From: Clostridia bacterium
GTDB lineage: Bacteria; Bacillota; Clostridia; Oscillospirales; Ruminococcaceae
Assembly: GCA_009929695.1 (NCBI GenBank)
Contig: RZZW01000001.1
Coordinates: 62,001 to 126,000, forward strand
Direction: 5' to 3'
DNA: 64,000 bases
Part shown: positions 8,480 to 16,864 of the stretch, piece after piece
Position numbering within the stretch: the first letter of the stretch is position 1
Layout of the letters: every line of letters begins with the position of its first letter
Notes under the pieces: generated by a model
What the model was told of the DNA's origin: nothing
The model's input: only the letters and a program-made list of their open reading frames with translations
Databases searched by the model: none
Program-made: the position numbers and the translations under genes

Positions 8480-9486
8480 TATTCCTGCTCCTCGCAAACA
8501 GCCGCAAGCGCCTGCTTCATTGTGTTTACAACGTCCTTATCGACACAAATTTTCGCCTGACGCAGCGCGTTTTTTATCGCCTTTGCGTTCGACGAGCCGT
8601 GCGCCTTAATCACAGGCGCTGTAACGCCCATCATCAGTGCGCCGCCGTGCTCGTCCGCGTCAAGAGAAGCCTTAAACTCCTTCATGCCGTCCTTAACAAG
8701 CAGCGCGGCGATTTTGGTGCCGAGGTTTTTCATGAATACCTTTTTAATCTCACCGACAAGGCTTTTCGCAAGCCCCTCCGTCAATTTAAGTATGACATTG
8801 CCCGTGAACCCGTCGCAGACGATTACATCCACCTCGCCTGTGGGGATTGTCTTTGGCTCGACGTTGCCGACAAAGTTTATTTTATCATTCTTTTTCATAA
8901 GTGCGTGCGCCTCAACATACGCGGGCGTGCCCTTAGATTCCTCTGTGCCGTTGTTCACAAGGCCGACTGTCGGCGCTTTTATGTCGAAGATTTTATTCAT
9001 GTAAATGCTTCCCATCGTCGCGAAAGCGTCGAGCATTTCGGGGCGGCATTCAACATTCGCACCCGCGTCTAAAAGAAGATACGGGCTTTTTGTGCCTGGT
9101 ATAACAGTGCCGATTGCGGGGCGCTTTACACCCTTAAGACGCTTTGCGATAAGCGTTGCGCCAACGAGCAGTGCGCCTGTTGACCCTGCCGACACAAACG
9201 CCGCTCCCTCGCCCTTTGCGAGCATATTTAATCCGATTACCATAGACGAATTTTTCTTGTGTCGGATAGCCGAGGTCGGCTCGTCGCACATTTCAATTGT
9301 CTCATCGGCGTTCACGATTTGAATTTTGTCGAGACTTATATCATTCTCCTGCGCGGCTTTTTTGATGTCCGCTTCGCGTCCTACGGCGATGACCTCGATG
9401 CCGTATTCTTTAACAGCGAGCGCCGCGCCCTTGATTATCTCAAGCGGTGCGTTGTCGCCGCCCATTGCGTCAAGAATTATCTTCAT
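8479..9486 (-). CDS. plsX: Phosphate acyltransferase PlsX
   Basis: Converts acyl-ACP to acyl-phosphate, the acyl donor for PlsY in phospholipid synthesis. The 335-residue product opens with the typical MKIILDAMGGDNAP and contains GALLVGATLIAKRLKGVKRPA and DGFTGNVILKLTEG, characteristic PlsX segments. CGGAGG precedes the ATG, which overlaps the trmFO stop (ATGA). In many Firmicutes plsX is followed by fatty-acid genes and acpP before rnc; here plsX runs directly into rnc and no acpP is present. Confidence 0.96.
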   Translation of the reverse strand: MKIILDAMGGDNAPLEIIKGAALAVKEYGIEVIAVGREADIKKAAQENDISLDKIQIVNADETIEMCDEPTSAIRHKKNSSMVIGLNMLAKGEGAAFVSAGSTGALLVGATLIAKRLKGVKRPAIGTVIPGTKSPYLLLDAGANVECRPEMLDAFATMGSIYMNKIFDIKAPTVGLVNNGTEESKGTPAYVEAHALMKKNDKINFVGNVEPKTIPTGEVDVIVCDGFTGNVILKLTEGLAKSLVGEIKKVFMKNLGTKIAALLVKDGMKEFKASLDADEHGGALMMGVTAPVIKAHGSSNAKAIKNALRQAKICVDKDVVNTMKQALAAVCEEQE

Positions 9487-10802
9487 GTCTCTTCCTCCGT
9501 ATCGCATTTTAAATGATTATTCATAGCATCCACCGCACGGTTTGCAAGCGCTTCGTAGCGCAGACGCTTGTCCCTTATCTGATTTTCAAGCGGCGGCAGT
9601 ATGCCCATATTTGCGCCCATCGGCTGAAAATCCTTTGTCTCGGCGGCGATATATTTTAAAAGTGCGCCGCACATTGTACTTTCAGGATAACGCGGCGCGG
9701 CGCGTCCGTCAAGTGTATTTTTTATCGCGTGCGCCGCCAAAAGCCCGCTCGCGGCGCTCTCCATATAGCCCTCAAAGCCTGTTATCTGCCCTGCAAAATA
9801 CACGTTTGGATATTTTTTGAGCGACAAGCCAGCCGTCAAAAGTCGCGGCGAATTTATAAAGGTGTTGCGGTGCATCACGCCGTACCGCGCAAACTCGGCG
9901 TTCGCAAGGCCGGGTATCATTGAAAACACACGCTTTTGCTCGCCGAATTTCAAATTTGTCTGAAAGCCCACTATATTATACAGCGTTCCCTCTTTGTTTT
10001 CGGCGCGAAGCTGCACATTTGCCCACGGGCGGTGGCCTGTCTCGGGGTTTACAAGCCCGACAGGGCGCAGCGGGCCGTAGCGCATGGTGTCCGCGCCGCG
10101 CTTTGCCATTATTTCTATCGGCATACAGCCCTCGTAGACTGTCAAATTGGCGTCAGCACCGTGTAGCGGAGCGCGCTCGGCGTTTTGAAGCTCGGTGCAA
10201 AACTCCTCATAGCCCGCCTTGTCAAACGGGCAATTCAGGTAATCCGCCGTGCCGCGTCCGTAGCGGCTTGCGGCGAAAATCTTTGTCATATCAAGGCTTT
10301 CGGCTGTCACAATCGGCGCTGCCGCGTCGTAAAATGACAGCGCCGCCTCGCCTGTCAGACGCATAATTTCATCCGCGAGCGCACCCTGCGTCAGCGGGCC
10401 TGTCGCGATTAAGGTCAGCTCGTTTGCATCTATTTGCGTGACCTCGCCCTCGGCTGTCTCTATCAATGGGTGAGCCTTTACAAGCGCCGTCACAGCGTCC
10501 GAAAAGTCGTCTCTATCCACTGCAAGCGCGCCGCCAGCCGCCACTCGGCAGCTTTCGGCAACAGGTAAAATCGACGAGCCGAGCAGCTTCATTTCAGCCT
10601 TTAAAAGCCCCGACGCAGAGTCGAGCCTATCCGCTTTTAACGAGTTTGAGCAGACTAATTCCGCATACGTTGCTTTTTTATGCGCGGGCGAATATTTTGT
10701 CGGTTTTTGCTCAAAAATCTTAACCGAAACACCGTTATTTGCGAGCCAAAGCGCGGCTTCACAGCCGGCAAGGCCCGCGCCTATAATTTTTATATCTGCC
10801 AT
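9483..10802 (-). CDS. trmFO: Methylenetetrahydrofolate-tRNA-(uracil-5-)-methyltransferase TrmFO
   Basis: FAD- and folate-dependent enzyme that makes m5U54 in tRNA T-loops, used by many Gram-positives in place of SAM-dependent TrmA. The 439 residues begin with an FAD-binding GAGLAGCEAALWLA (8-21) and include CSNSLK, GPLRPVGLVNPETG, YNIVGFQTNLK and YFAGQITGFEGYMESAASG near the second FAD contact, matching the Gid/TrmFO family. AAGGAAT precedes the ATG. It sits 4 bp after topA, as in Bacillus subtilis. Confidence 0.96.
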   Translation of the reverse strand: MADIKIIGAGLAGCEAALWLANNGVSVKIFEQKPTKYSPAHKKATYAELVCSNSLKADRLDSASGLLKAEMKLLGSSILPVAESCRVAAGGALAVDRDDFSDAVTALVKAHPLIETAEGEVTQIDANELTLIATGPLTQGALADEIMRLTGEAALSFYDAAAPIVTAESLDMTKIFAASRYGRGTADYLNCPFDKAGYEEFCTELQNAERAPLHGADANLTVYEGCMPIEIMAKRGADTMRYGPLRPVGLVNPETGHRPWANVQLRAENKEGTLYNIVGFQTNLKFGEQKRVFSMIPGLANAEFARYGVMHRNTFINSPRLLTAGLSLKKYPNVYFAGQITGFEGYMESAASGLLAAHAIKNTLDGRAAPRYPESTMCGALLKYIAAETKDFQPMGANMGILPPLENQIRDKRLRYEALANRAVDAMNNHLKCDTEEET

Positions 10803-10806
10803 TTAT

Positions 10807-12903
10807 CTATTCCTTTTGTGTGGCGGGGCGCGAGTAGCCGCAGCCCTCTTTTTCGCACAGAAGTATTCCGTTTTTGCCGCCTTTTTTGAAAAGCGTTGAG
10901 CCGCACTGCGGACATTTTTCAGGCGACGGCTCGTTCCACGTCATGAAATCGCACGTCGGGTTTTTCTCGCAGCCGTAGTAAATGCGACCCTTTTTCGAGC
11001 GGCGCATCAAAATTCGCGTGCCGCATTTTGGGCAAAGTCCGCCTGTGTCGTTGACTATGCGCTTTGTATTTTTGCAATCGGGAAAGCCCGGGCACGCCAA
11101 AAACTTGCCGTAGCGGCCGTTTTTGATGACCATTTTGCGCCCGCAAAGCTCGCAAATTTCATCCGTTTCCTCGTCGGGCACCTTGATTTTAACGCCCTCC
11201 ATGTTCTCCTCCGCCTTTTGCAGAGTTGCGTCAAAATCTGTGTAGAAGTCGCGCACGGCCTCAACCCAATGCTCCTTGCCGCTCTCGACCTTATCGAGAT
11301 TTTTTTCCATTTGGGCGGAAAATTTAACGTCGACAATGTTCGGAAACTGCTCCATCATGAGCTCGTTTATCGTGCGTCCGAGCACTGTCGGGTACAGCTT
11401 TTTCTGCTCGCGCTCGACGTAGTCGCGGTCAATTATCGTTGTGATGATAGGCGCGTAGGTGGACGGGCGTCCGATACCGTTTTCCTCAAGCGCACGTATG
11501 AGCGTGGCTTCGGTGTAGCGCGCGGGCGGCTGTGTGAATTTTTGGTCGGCCTTTAATTCTTTAAGCTTCAGCGCTGCGCCCTCTTCTAAGCGCGGCAGAG
11601 CTGTCTCTTTTTTCTCTTTTTCGTCGGTGGCTTCCTCATAAAGCGCCGTGAAGCCCTCGAACGTGACGACGTAGCCGCTTGCGCGGAACGTGTAATCTGC
11701 GGCTGTGATATCGGCGGAAACGGTGTCCTGCAAGCAGTCGCTCATTTGGCTTGCTATAAAGCGGCTCCAAATAAGGCGGTAAAGCTTTGCGGGGTCGCCT
11801 GTGACGCTTTGCTCCACCTCTTCTGGCGTGAGCGTCGGCACAGTCGGGCGAACGGCTTCATGCGCGTCCTGCGCGGCTGTGGCGTTTTTGCTCTTATAAA
11901 CGCGCTTTGTACCGCAGACAAATTTTTCGCCGTATGTGTCCGATATAAATTCCTTTGCGGCTGCGACGGCTTCGTCGGCAACGCGCAGAGAGTCTGTACG
12001 CATATATGTGATAAGACCCATCGTGCCGTGGCCGTGAATGTCAATACCTTCATAAAGCGTCTGCGCGGCGCGCATTGTGCGTGTTGCGGTAAAGCCGAGG
12101 CGGCGCGATGCCTCCTGCTGCATTGTCGAGGTGATAAACGGCGGCGCAGGCTGCTTTTTGCGCTTTGAATTTGTGATTTTTGCAACTTTATACGCGGCTC
12201 CATCAAGCGCGGAGAGAACCTTGTTTGACTCCTCCTCGCTGTGAAGCTCCGCTTTAGAGCCGTCGGGCATGAGAGCCAGACGAGCTGTAAATTTCTTTGT
12301 TGATGACGGCGGTGTGAGCGTCGCGTCCATGTTCCAGTATTCCTGCGGAACGAACGCTTCGATTTCCTTTTCGCGGTCAACTATAATGCGCAGCGCGACG
12401 CTTTGAACGCGCCCTGCGGAAAGCCCGCGGCGCACCTTTCGCCACAAAAACGGCGACAATTTATAGCCGACAAGACGGTCAAGTATACGTCTTGCCTGCT
12501 GTGCGTCGAAAAGGTTGGTGTCGATAGAGCGCGGCGCTGCCATACCCTCTGTCACGCCTTTTTTTGTTATTTCGCCGAACGTAACGCGGTTTTGCGCGTT
12601 TACGTCAAGCCCTAAAATGTTGGCAAGATGCCAGCTAATCGCCTCTCCCTCGCGGTCAGGGTCAGTTGCGAGAAAGACTTCATCGCTTTTTTTAGCCATG
12701 GATTTAAGCTCTTTTATAAGCTTTTCTTTACCTTTAATATTGATGTATTTCGGGGTAAAATCGTGCTCGGTGTCGATGCCGAGCTGGCTCGCGGGCAAAT
12801 CGCGTATATGCCCCATCGAGGCTGTGACCTCGTAGCCATTGCCGAGATATTTGCGTATTGTTTTGGCTTTCGCCGGAGATTCCACTATTACAAGCTTAGA
12901 CAT
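10807..12903 (-). CDS. topA: DNA topoisomerase I
   Basis: Type IA topoisomerase that relaxes negative supercoils. The 698 residues contain the N-terminal TOPRIM domain with the acidic DPDRE at 81-85, the active-site Tyr at about 300 within ITYMRTDS, and three C-terminal four-cysteine zinc ribbons (CELCGR, CPKCGT and CPQCGS starts) after about residue 570. AAAGGATAAAA precedes this ATG; 43 extra in-frame codons upstream read as low-quality sequence and are excluded. It lies between dprA and trmFO, as in Bacillus. Confidence 0.96.
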   Translation of the reverse strand: MSKLVIVESPAKAKTIRKYLGNGYEVTASMGHIRDLPASQLGIDTEHDFTPKYINIKGKEKLIKELKSMAKKSDEVFLATDPDREGEAISWHLANILGLDVNAQNRVTFGEITKKGVTEGMAAPRSIDTNLFDAQQARRILDRLVGYKLSPFLWRKVRRGLSAGRVQSVALRIIVDREKEIEAFVPQEYWNMDATLTPPSSTKKFTARLALMPDGSKAELHSEEESNKVLSALDGAAYKVAKITNSKRKKQPAPPFITSTMQQEASRRLGFTATRTMRAAQTLYEGIDIHGHGTMGLITYMRTDSLRVADEAVAAAKEFISDTYGEKFVCGTKRVYKSKNATAAQDAHEAVRPTVPTLTPEEVEQSVTGDPAKLYRLIWSRFIASQMSDCLQDTVSADITAADYTFRASGYVVTFEGFTALYEEATDEKEKKETALPRLEEGAALKLKELKADQKFTQPPARYTEATLIRALEENGIGRPSTYAPIITTIIDRDYVEREQKKLYPTVLGRTINELMMEQFPNIVDVKFSAQMEKNLDKVESGKEHWVEAVRDFYTDFDATLQKAEENMEGVKIKVPDEETDEICELCGRKMVIKNGRYGKFLACPGFPDCKNTKRIVNDTGGLCPKCGTRILMRRSKKGRIYYGCEKNPTCDFMTWNEPSPEKCPQCGSTLFKKGGKNGILLCEKEGCGYSRPATQKE

Positions 12904-12923
12904 TTTTATCCTTTCGGGAATTT

Positions 12924-14018
12924 TTATTTTAATACAAACTGTCTCCCCGCAAGCTGGCTTATCACACCGGCAAGCTCCAGTTCTGTAAGCGCTGCCATCG
13001 CCTTTGGCACAGGCAGCATTGTTTTTGTGCACACAGTGTCAAACGTCGTGGGCGTGCAGCCGATAACGTCGAGCACTATCTGTGCATCGCTCGACACTAT
13101 TATATGCGGCTTTTGCGTTTGTTTTTCGGTTTTGACTTCTTTTTCAAGCCCATATCGCCGCAAAATATCGTTTGCGGAAACAGCCGGAAACGCGCCGTCG
13201 CACAAAAGCGCGTTTGTACCCTCGCACAGCGGCGAAAATATGCTGCCCGGCACGGCGAAAACGTCTCTGCCAAATTCAAGCGCGTTGCGCACGGTGTTCA
13301 TCGTGCCGGACGCTCTTCGCGCTTCGGCGACGCAAAGCCCGCGCGACACGCCCGCAATAAGGCGGTTTCGCTGTAAAAAGAACGCTTTCTGCGGCGATGT
13401 TTTTGGCGGATACTCGCTTATGACAAGCCCCTGCACCTCGATGATGTGCTTTAGCTGCCTGTTTGCGGACGGATAGCAGTTGTCGTGACCGAACGCTATG
13501 CACGCTATCGTCGGCATTTCGGCCGCAATCGCCGCCTTGTGGCTCTCGCTGTCAAGGCCTGTCGCAAGCCCCGACACAAGCACAGCGCCCGCCTCGGCAA
13601 GCCCCTTTGAAATAAGCTGCGTCGCCTCCATGCCGTAGGCTGACGGGCGGCGCGTGCCGACAATCGCGAACGTCAATGGCGCATTCGCCGCCGTCGCATC
13701 ACCTTTATAATAAAGCACCGGCGGGCAAGACGAGATATCTCGTAAAAGTGACGGATATTCGTCGTTTTCTATGGTGATTATGTCAACGCCGCTATTTTTG
13801 CAATCTGTAAGTATTGGCGCGAACTGCGACGGCTCTGTGCTTTGAATTATCTCCATCTGCCGCTTTGACAAAAACGCTAAAAGCTCGATGTTGAAGCGGT
13901 TTTCATAAATCTCATGTGCACCGCCGAAAACGCTTAGAATATCGCGTATATTTTTGTTTCCATCGCCTATCGCGTTGGCGAGCCAAAGCCATTCGAACAG
14001 CGTTTTTTCGTCGTTCAC
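12924..14018 (-). CDS. dprA: DNA-processing protein DprA
   Basis: Single-strand DNA-binding protein that loads RecA on incoming DNA in natural transformation; it is also common in bacteria not known to be competent. The 364 residues have an N-terminal helical region, a Rossmann-like core with FAIVGTRRPSAYG (118-129), SGLATGLDSESH (149-160) and RNRLIAGVSRG, and a C-terminal winged-helix region from about 295. The start is a GTG with AGGAGG 8 nt ahead, overlapping the methyltransferase stop by 4 bp (GTGA); the upstream ATG extension is the neighbour's reading region. Confidence 0.94.
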   Translation of the reverse strand: MNDEKTLFEWLWLANAIGDGNKNIRDILSVFGGAHEIYENRFNIELLAFLSKRQMEIIQSTEPSQFAPILTDCKNSGVDIITIENDEYPSLLRDISSCPPVLYYKGDATAANAPLTFAIVGTRRPSAYGMEATQLISKGLAEAGAVLVSGLATGLDSESHKAAIAAEMPTIACIAFGHDNCYPSANRQLKHIIEVQGLVISEYPPKTSPQKAFFLQRNRLIAGVSRGLCVAEARRASGTMNTVRNALEFGRDVFAVPGSIFSPLCEGTNALLCDGAFPAVSANDILRRYGLEKEVKTEKQTQKPHIIVSSDAQIVLDVIGCTPTTFDTVCTKTMLPVPKAMAALTELELAGVISQLAGRQFVLK

Positions 14019-14797
14019 AGCCCCGCCCTCCTGAAATGCCACAAAAGCACGCTCGCGGCGGCGGCAGCGTTCAGGCTCTCGACGTTTGGCGACATTGGTA
14101 TGCGCACCGTTTTGTCGGCGGCGGCTATGCACTCGTCTGTCAAGCCGTTGCCCTCGTTGCCTATCACGACGGCGACGCCTTGTCCCTCTTGCGGCACGGC
14201 TTCGTCGAGCGCAACAGCGTTTTGCAGAGCCGCGGCATAGACGGCTATGTTTTTTGCTGTCAGCGCGTTTACAGCGTCCGGCATATCGACCTCTTGAATG
14301 ATGTCGATTTTGCCGACAGCGCCCATCGACGCGCGGACCGCCTTTGGCGAAAACGCGTCCGCACAGCCCTTTGACAGCACCGCGCCGTCAAAGCCGAACG
14401 CCGCCGCACTGCGCAGCATAGTGCCGACATTTGCGGGGTCCTGCACATTTTCAAGGCAGACGTAGCGTCCATTTTGCTTTATGCTGTCAAGTGTGGCACA
14501 CGGCATTTCAAAAATCACAAAAAGCCCCTGCGGAGTTTTCGTGTCGGCAAGCTTTTGCGCAACGGAGTCGTTAATCTCGTAGTGCACGCCGCCGAGGCTT
14601 GCGATTTGCGGCTTTGCATCGAGCGCCGCGGCTGTATAAAACACCTTTAAAGGCGCGAGCGTTGCGGCTAAGTCAAGAGACAGCTTTAAGCCCTCAGCCA
14701 TAAAGCATTTTTCGCTTTGGCGGAGAGCTTTGCTTTGCCCGATTTTGCAGGCGTTTTTCACCGTTTCGTTCTCACGGCTTGTGAGGAGGTTTTGCAT
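14015..14797 (-). CDS. TrmH/SpoU-family RNA 2'-O-methyltransferase
   Basis: SPOUT-fold methyltransferase expected to methylate ribose 2'-OH of rRNA or tRNA. The 260 residues have an N-terminal substrate-binding domain and the three SpoU motifs: VQDPANVGTMLRSAAAFG (118-135), VVIGNEGNGL (210-219) and PMSPNVESLNAAAAASVLLW (234-253), the last forming the SAM-binding knot. AAAAGGGGG precedes the ATG. It is closest in layout to the RlmB/YsgA type; the exact target nucleotide cannot be read from sequence. It is coupled to dprA by a 4-bp overlap. Confidence 0.9.
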   Translation of the reverse strand: MQNLLTSRENETVKNACKIGQSKALRQSEKCFMAEGLKLSLDLAATLAPLKVFYTAAALDAKPQIASLGGVHYEINDSVAQKLADTKTPQGLFVIFEMPCATLDSIKQNGRYVCLENVQDPANVGTMLRSAAAFGFDGAVLSKGCADAFSPKAVRASMGAVGKIDIIQEVDMPDAVNALTAKNIAVYAAALQNAVALDEAVPQEGQGVAVVIGNEGNGLTDECIAAADKTVRIPMSPNVESLNAAAAASVLLWHFRRAGL

Positions 14798-14843
14798 CTG
14801 ATGCCCCCTTTTTTTGCTATGGTTTTGGCAAACCGACGGCAAA

Positions 14844-15377
14844 CGGCGTGCCGAGGTCGTCACGCCCTACGTTGCGCCGCAAGTTTGCCAAAGATTGTAG
14901 TGGCGTGCATTGCGCGTCCGCAGTGGTTTGTGCGAATTTACGGTAAATTGTAGGGGACGGCGTCCTCGACGTCCCGCTAGGTTTGCACATCGCTACGGCT
15001 TCGGGTCGATGTGGGCATCGACCCCTACAAATGCGGCTCGCAGCAATTTGCGGGCGGATATGGAATCCGCCCCTACGTTCGCTGTAAATTTGCGATAAAC
15101 CGTAGGGGCGATTCACGAATCGCCCGCGCAGTTTTGCACAAATTTACAGCAATGCGCACGCGACCGGTTTTCGGGCGATTCGTGAATCGCCCCTACACAC
15201 TTTGTAGGATTGTAAGGGCGCGCATTGCGCCTCCGCAGTGGTTTGCGTAAATTTACGGTAGATTGTAGGGGACGGCGTCCTCGACGTCCCGCTCTTGCAG
15301 AGGGTAATGTGTCCCACATGATGTGGTTTTTATGGGGAGACGGCAACCTTTGTAGGGGCGAGCTGTGCTCGTCCGTA
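14844..15377. repeat. Dense array of ten TGTAGGG-type palindromic elements
   Basis: The 690-bp gap between rplT and the methyltransferase has no credible gene. It holds ten hairpin elements in both orientations: 14844-14870 (reverse), 14896-14921, 14949-14978, 15002-15028 (reverse), 15051-15075 (reverse), 15102-15126, 15172-15195 (reverse), 15211-15236, 15264-15293 and 15351-15377. Each opens TGTAGGG or TGTAAGGG (TGTAGTGG in one degenerate copy) and folds on itself, but stems differ: GGGCGATTC/GAATCGCCC, GGGTCGATG/CATCGACCC, GGGCGGAT/ATCCGCCC and others. Links between them are related AT-rich phrases such as GTAAATTTGCG and TTTGCACA. Confidence 0.85.
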
Positions 15378-15448
15378 TGGTTTGCACATCGCCGCAAATT
15401 TGCGCGCACCGCGCGTCCGTCTCGTTTTGCACCCGCTTAAATACAAAT

Positions 15449-15482
15449 CTACGCCCGTGCAACGGGTGCTCGGGCGTAGATT
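15449..15482 (-). terminator. Terminator-like hairpin after rplT
   Basis: A ten-base stem (TCTACGCCCG with CGGGCGTAGA) lies a few bases past the rplT stop and is followed on the minus strand by a T-rich stretch (TTTGTATTT). It is placed to end the infC-rpmI-rplT transcript. Confidence 0.75.
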
Positions 15483-15487
15483 ATAAA

Positions 15488-15844
15488 TTATTTAACGGCT
15501 TTCTTTGCTGTCTCGATGAGAGCAGAGAAGCTCTTGGGGTCATGTATAGCCATCTCGGAGAGCATCTTGCGGTTGAGGTCGATGCCGCTCTTTTTAAGGC
15601 CGTTCATAAATGAGGAATAGTTGATGCCCTCAGCGCGGCATGCCGCGTTGATGCGGGTAATCCACAGGTTGCGGAAGTCGCGCTTTTTCTGCTTACGTCC
15701 TACGAAAGCATAGTTGCCGCTCTTCATTACCTGCTGTTTTGCCATCTTAAAATGGCGAGATTTATTGCCCCAGTAGCCCTTTGCGAGCTTAAGAGTCTTT
15801 TTTCTTCTTTTGCGCGTCATCATAGCGCCTTTAACACGTGCCAT
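15488..15844 (-). CDS. rplT: 50S ribosomal protein L20
   Basis: Large-subunit assembly protein that binds 23S rRNA and, in Firmicutes, its own operon leader as an autorepressor. The 118-residue product has the basic N-terminal [19 protein letters not shown], the [10 protein letters not shown] segment and [16 protein letters not shown] typical of L20. It is last in the infC-rpmI-rplT operon and is followed by a hairpin terminator. Confidence 0.98.
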   Translation of the reverse strand: MARVKGAMMTRKRRKKTLKLAKGYWGNKSRHFKMAKQQVMKSGNYAFVGRKQKKRDFRNLWITRINAACRAEGINYSSFMNGLKKSGIDLNRKMLSEMAIHDPKSFSALIETAKKAVK

Positions 15845-15886
15845 ATTATTAAATCTCCTTTGTAGTTAAAATATTAAAAGCGCTGC

Positions 15887-16090
15887 TTAACCGTAAGGCA
15901 GCATATGACGGATTTCCGCCGCGTTTGTCTTGTCGGCATAGCCCGGCTTGCGATATCCGCGCTTGATTTTTGTTGTTTTGCCATGACCATTGAGCAAATG
16001 GCTGCGGAAAGCCTTACCACGTTTGATTTTTCCGTTCTTGGTGAAGCTAAAGCGCTTTTTGGCACCGGAATGTGTTTTGATTTTAGGCAT
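15887..16090 (-). CDS. rpmI: 50S ribosomal protein L35
   Basis: Small basic large-subunit protein of 67 residues. It starts MPKIKTHSGAKKRF and contains KRGKAFRSHLL, hallmarks of L35. A clear AGGAGG-type site precedes the ATG. It lies between infC and rplT in the universally conserved order. Confidence 0.98.
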   Translation of the reverse strand: MPKIKTHSGAKKRFSFTKNGKIKRGKAFRSHLLNGHGKTTKIKRGYRKPGYADKTNAAEIRHMLPYG

Positions 16091-16136
16091 TTGATATGTC
16101 CTCCTTAAATAATTACATCTTTAAGCGCTGACGCAC

Positions 16137-16649
16137 TTATTTTTGGGGCGCAAGGAACATCTGCATACTGCGACCCTCAAGCTTTGGCTGCTTTTCAACA
16201 ACGGCATCCGGTAAAGCTGCGGCGAAACGCTTTTGAACGTCAAGCCCAAGCTCTGTGTGAGCCATCTCACGACCGCGAAAACGTATGGAAACCTTTACCT
16301 TGTCGCCCTTTGACAAAAACTTTTGCGCCTGAGCGATTTTTGTGTTAAAGTCATTCATATCAATGTTCAGCGAAAGCCTGACCTCTTTGATGTCAACAAC
16401 CTTCTGATTTTTGCGAGCTTCTTTTTCTTTTTTCTGCAGCTCGAAACGATATTTGCTGTAATCCATGATTTTGCACACGGGCGGTGTGGCCTGCGGGGCA
16501 ATCTTAACAAGGTCAAGACCCTTGTCCTCTGCAAGCTTTAACGCGTCACGTGAAGTCATAACGCCCAGCTGTGAACCATCGACGTCAACTATACGCAGTT
16601 CCTTGTCACGAATGAGCTCGTTGACTTCCATTTCCTTTTTGCCGCTAAT
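16137..16649 (-). CDS. infC: Translation initiation factor IF-3, AUU start
   Basis: IF-3 binds the 30S subunit, prevents premature 50S joining and checks the start codon. The 170-residue product has the N-terminal domain (VNELIRDKELRIVD), the linker and the C-terminal domain (KVSIRFRGREMAHTELG). The best start is an ATT eight nt after GGAGGT; the only nearby ATG, six codons later, has a purine-rich stretch too close to act as a normal site. AUU starts on infC are a known autoregulatory device because IF-3 itself discriminates against them. Transcription is preceded by a strong promoter and an attenuator. Confidence 0.95.
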   Translation of the reverse strand: MSGKKEMEVNELIRDKELRIVDVDGSQLGVMTSRDALKLAEDKGLDLVKIAPQATPPVCKIMDYSKYRFELQKKEKEARKNQKVVDIKEVRLSLNIDMNDFNTKIAQAQKFLSKGDKVKVSIRFRGREMAHTELGLDVQKRFAAALPDAVVEKQPKLEGRSMQMFLAPQK

Positions 16650-16677
16650 ATTAAAGCACCTCCAATAAATTGTTGTT

Positions 16678-16709
16678 AAAAAAGTGCGGCTGCCCAAAAG
16701 CAGCCGCAC
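16678..16709 (-). terminator. Attenuator hairpin in the infC-rpmI-rplT leader
   Basis: A perfect 10-bp GC-rich stem (GTGCGGCTGC with GCAGCCGCAC, 16684-16709) followed by six T on the minus strand lies between the promoter and infC. A terminator in this leader fits the known L20-leader type autoregulation in Firmicutes. I did not resolve the alternative antiterminator pairing. Confidence 0.85.
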
Positions 16710-16813
16710 GACGACACAAATAAAGTATTCACATACATTTACCGTATTGACCCGCCGTCCAAAACGACAAGGTGAGCATGGCTGCAAAGCATAGCTACTT
16801 TGTTTACTTAGCT

Positions 16814-16842
16814 AGTATACCGCATTATTGCAGCGTTGTCAA
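16814..16842 (-). promoter_or_regulatory. Sigma-A promoter of infC-rpmI-rplT
   Basis: Perfect consensus TTGACA, 17-nt spacer, TATACT on the minus strand, about 165 bp upstream of the infC start. The strength fits a ribosomal operon held in check by the downstream attenuator. Confidence 0.9.
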
Positions 16843-16864
16843 GATTTTTTTGAATTTCTTATAA

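Noticed and set aside
14844..15377. Possible CRISPR array
   Set aside because: The repeated units are palindromes in both orientations with uneven spacing, the repeats are not identical, and there are no unique equal-length spacers or cas genes.
14817..15462. Several open frames of 60-100 codons in the rplT-methyltransferase gap
   Set aside because: They read through palindromic repeats, give Arg/Ala-rich translations on both strands, and lack ribosome-binding sites.
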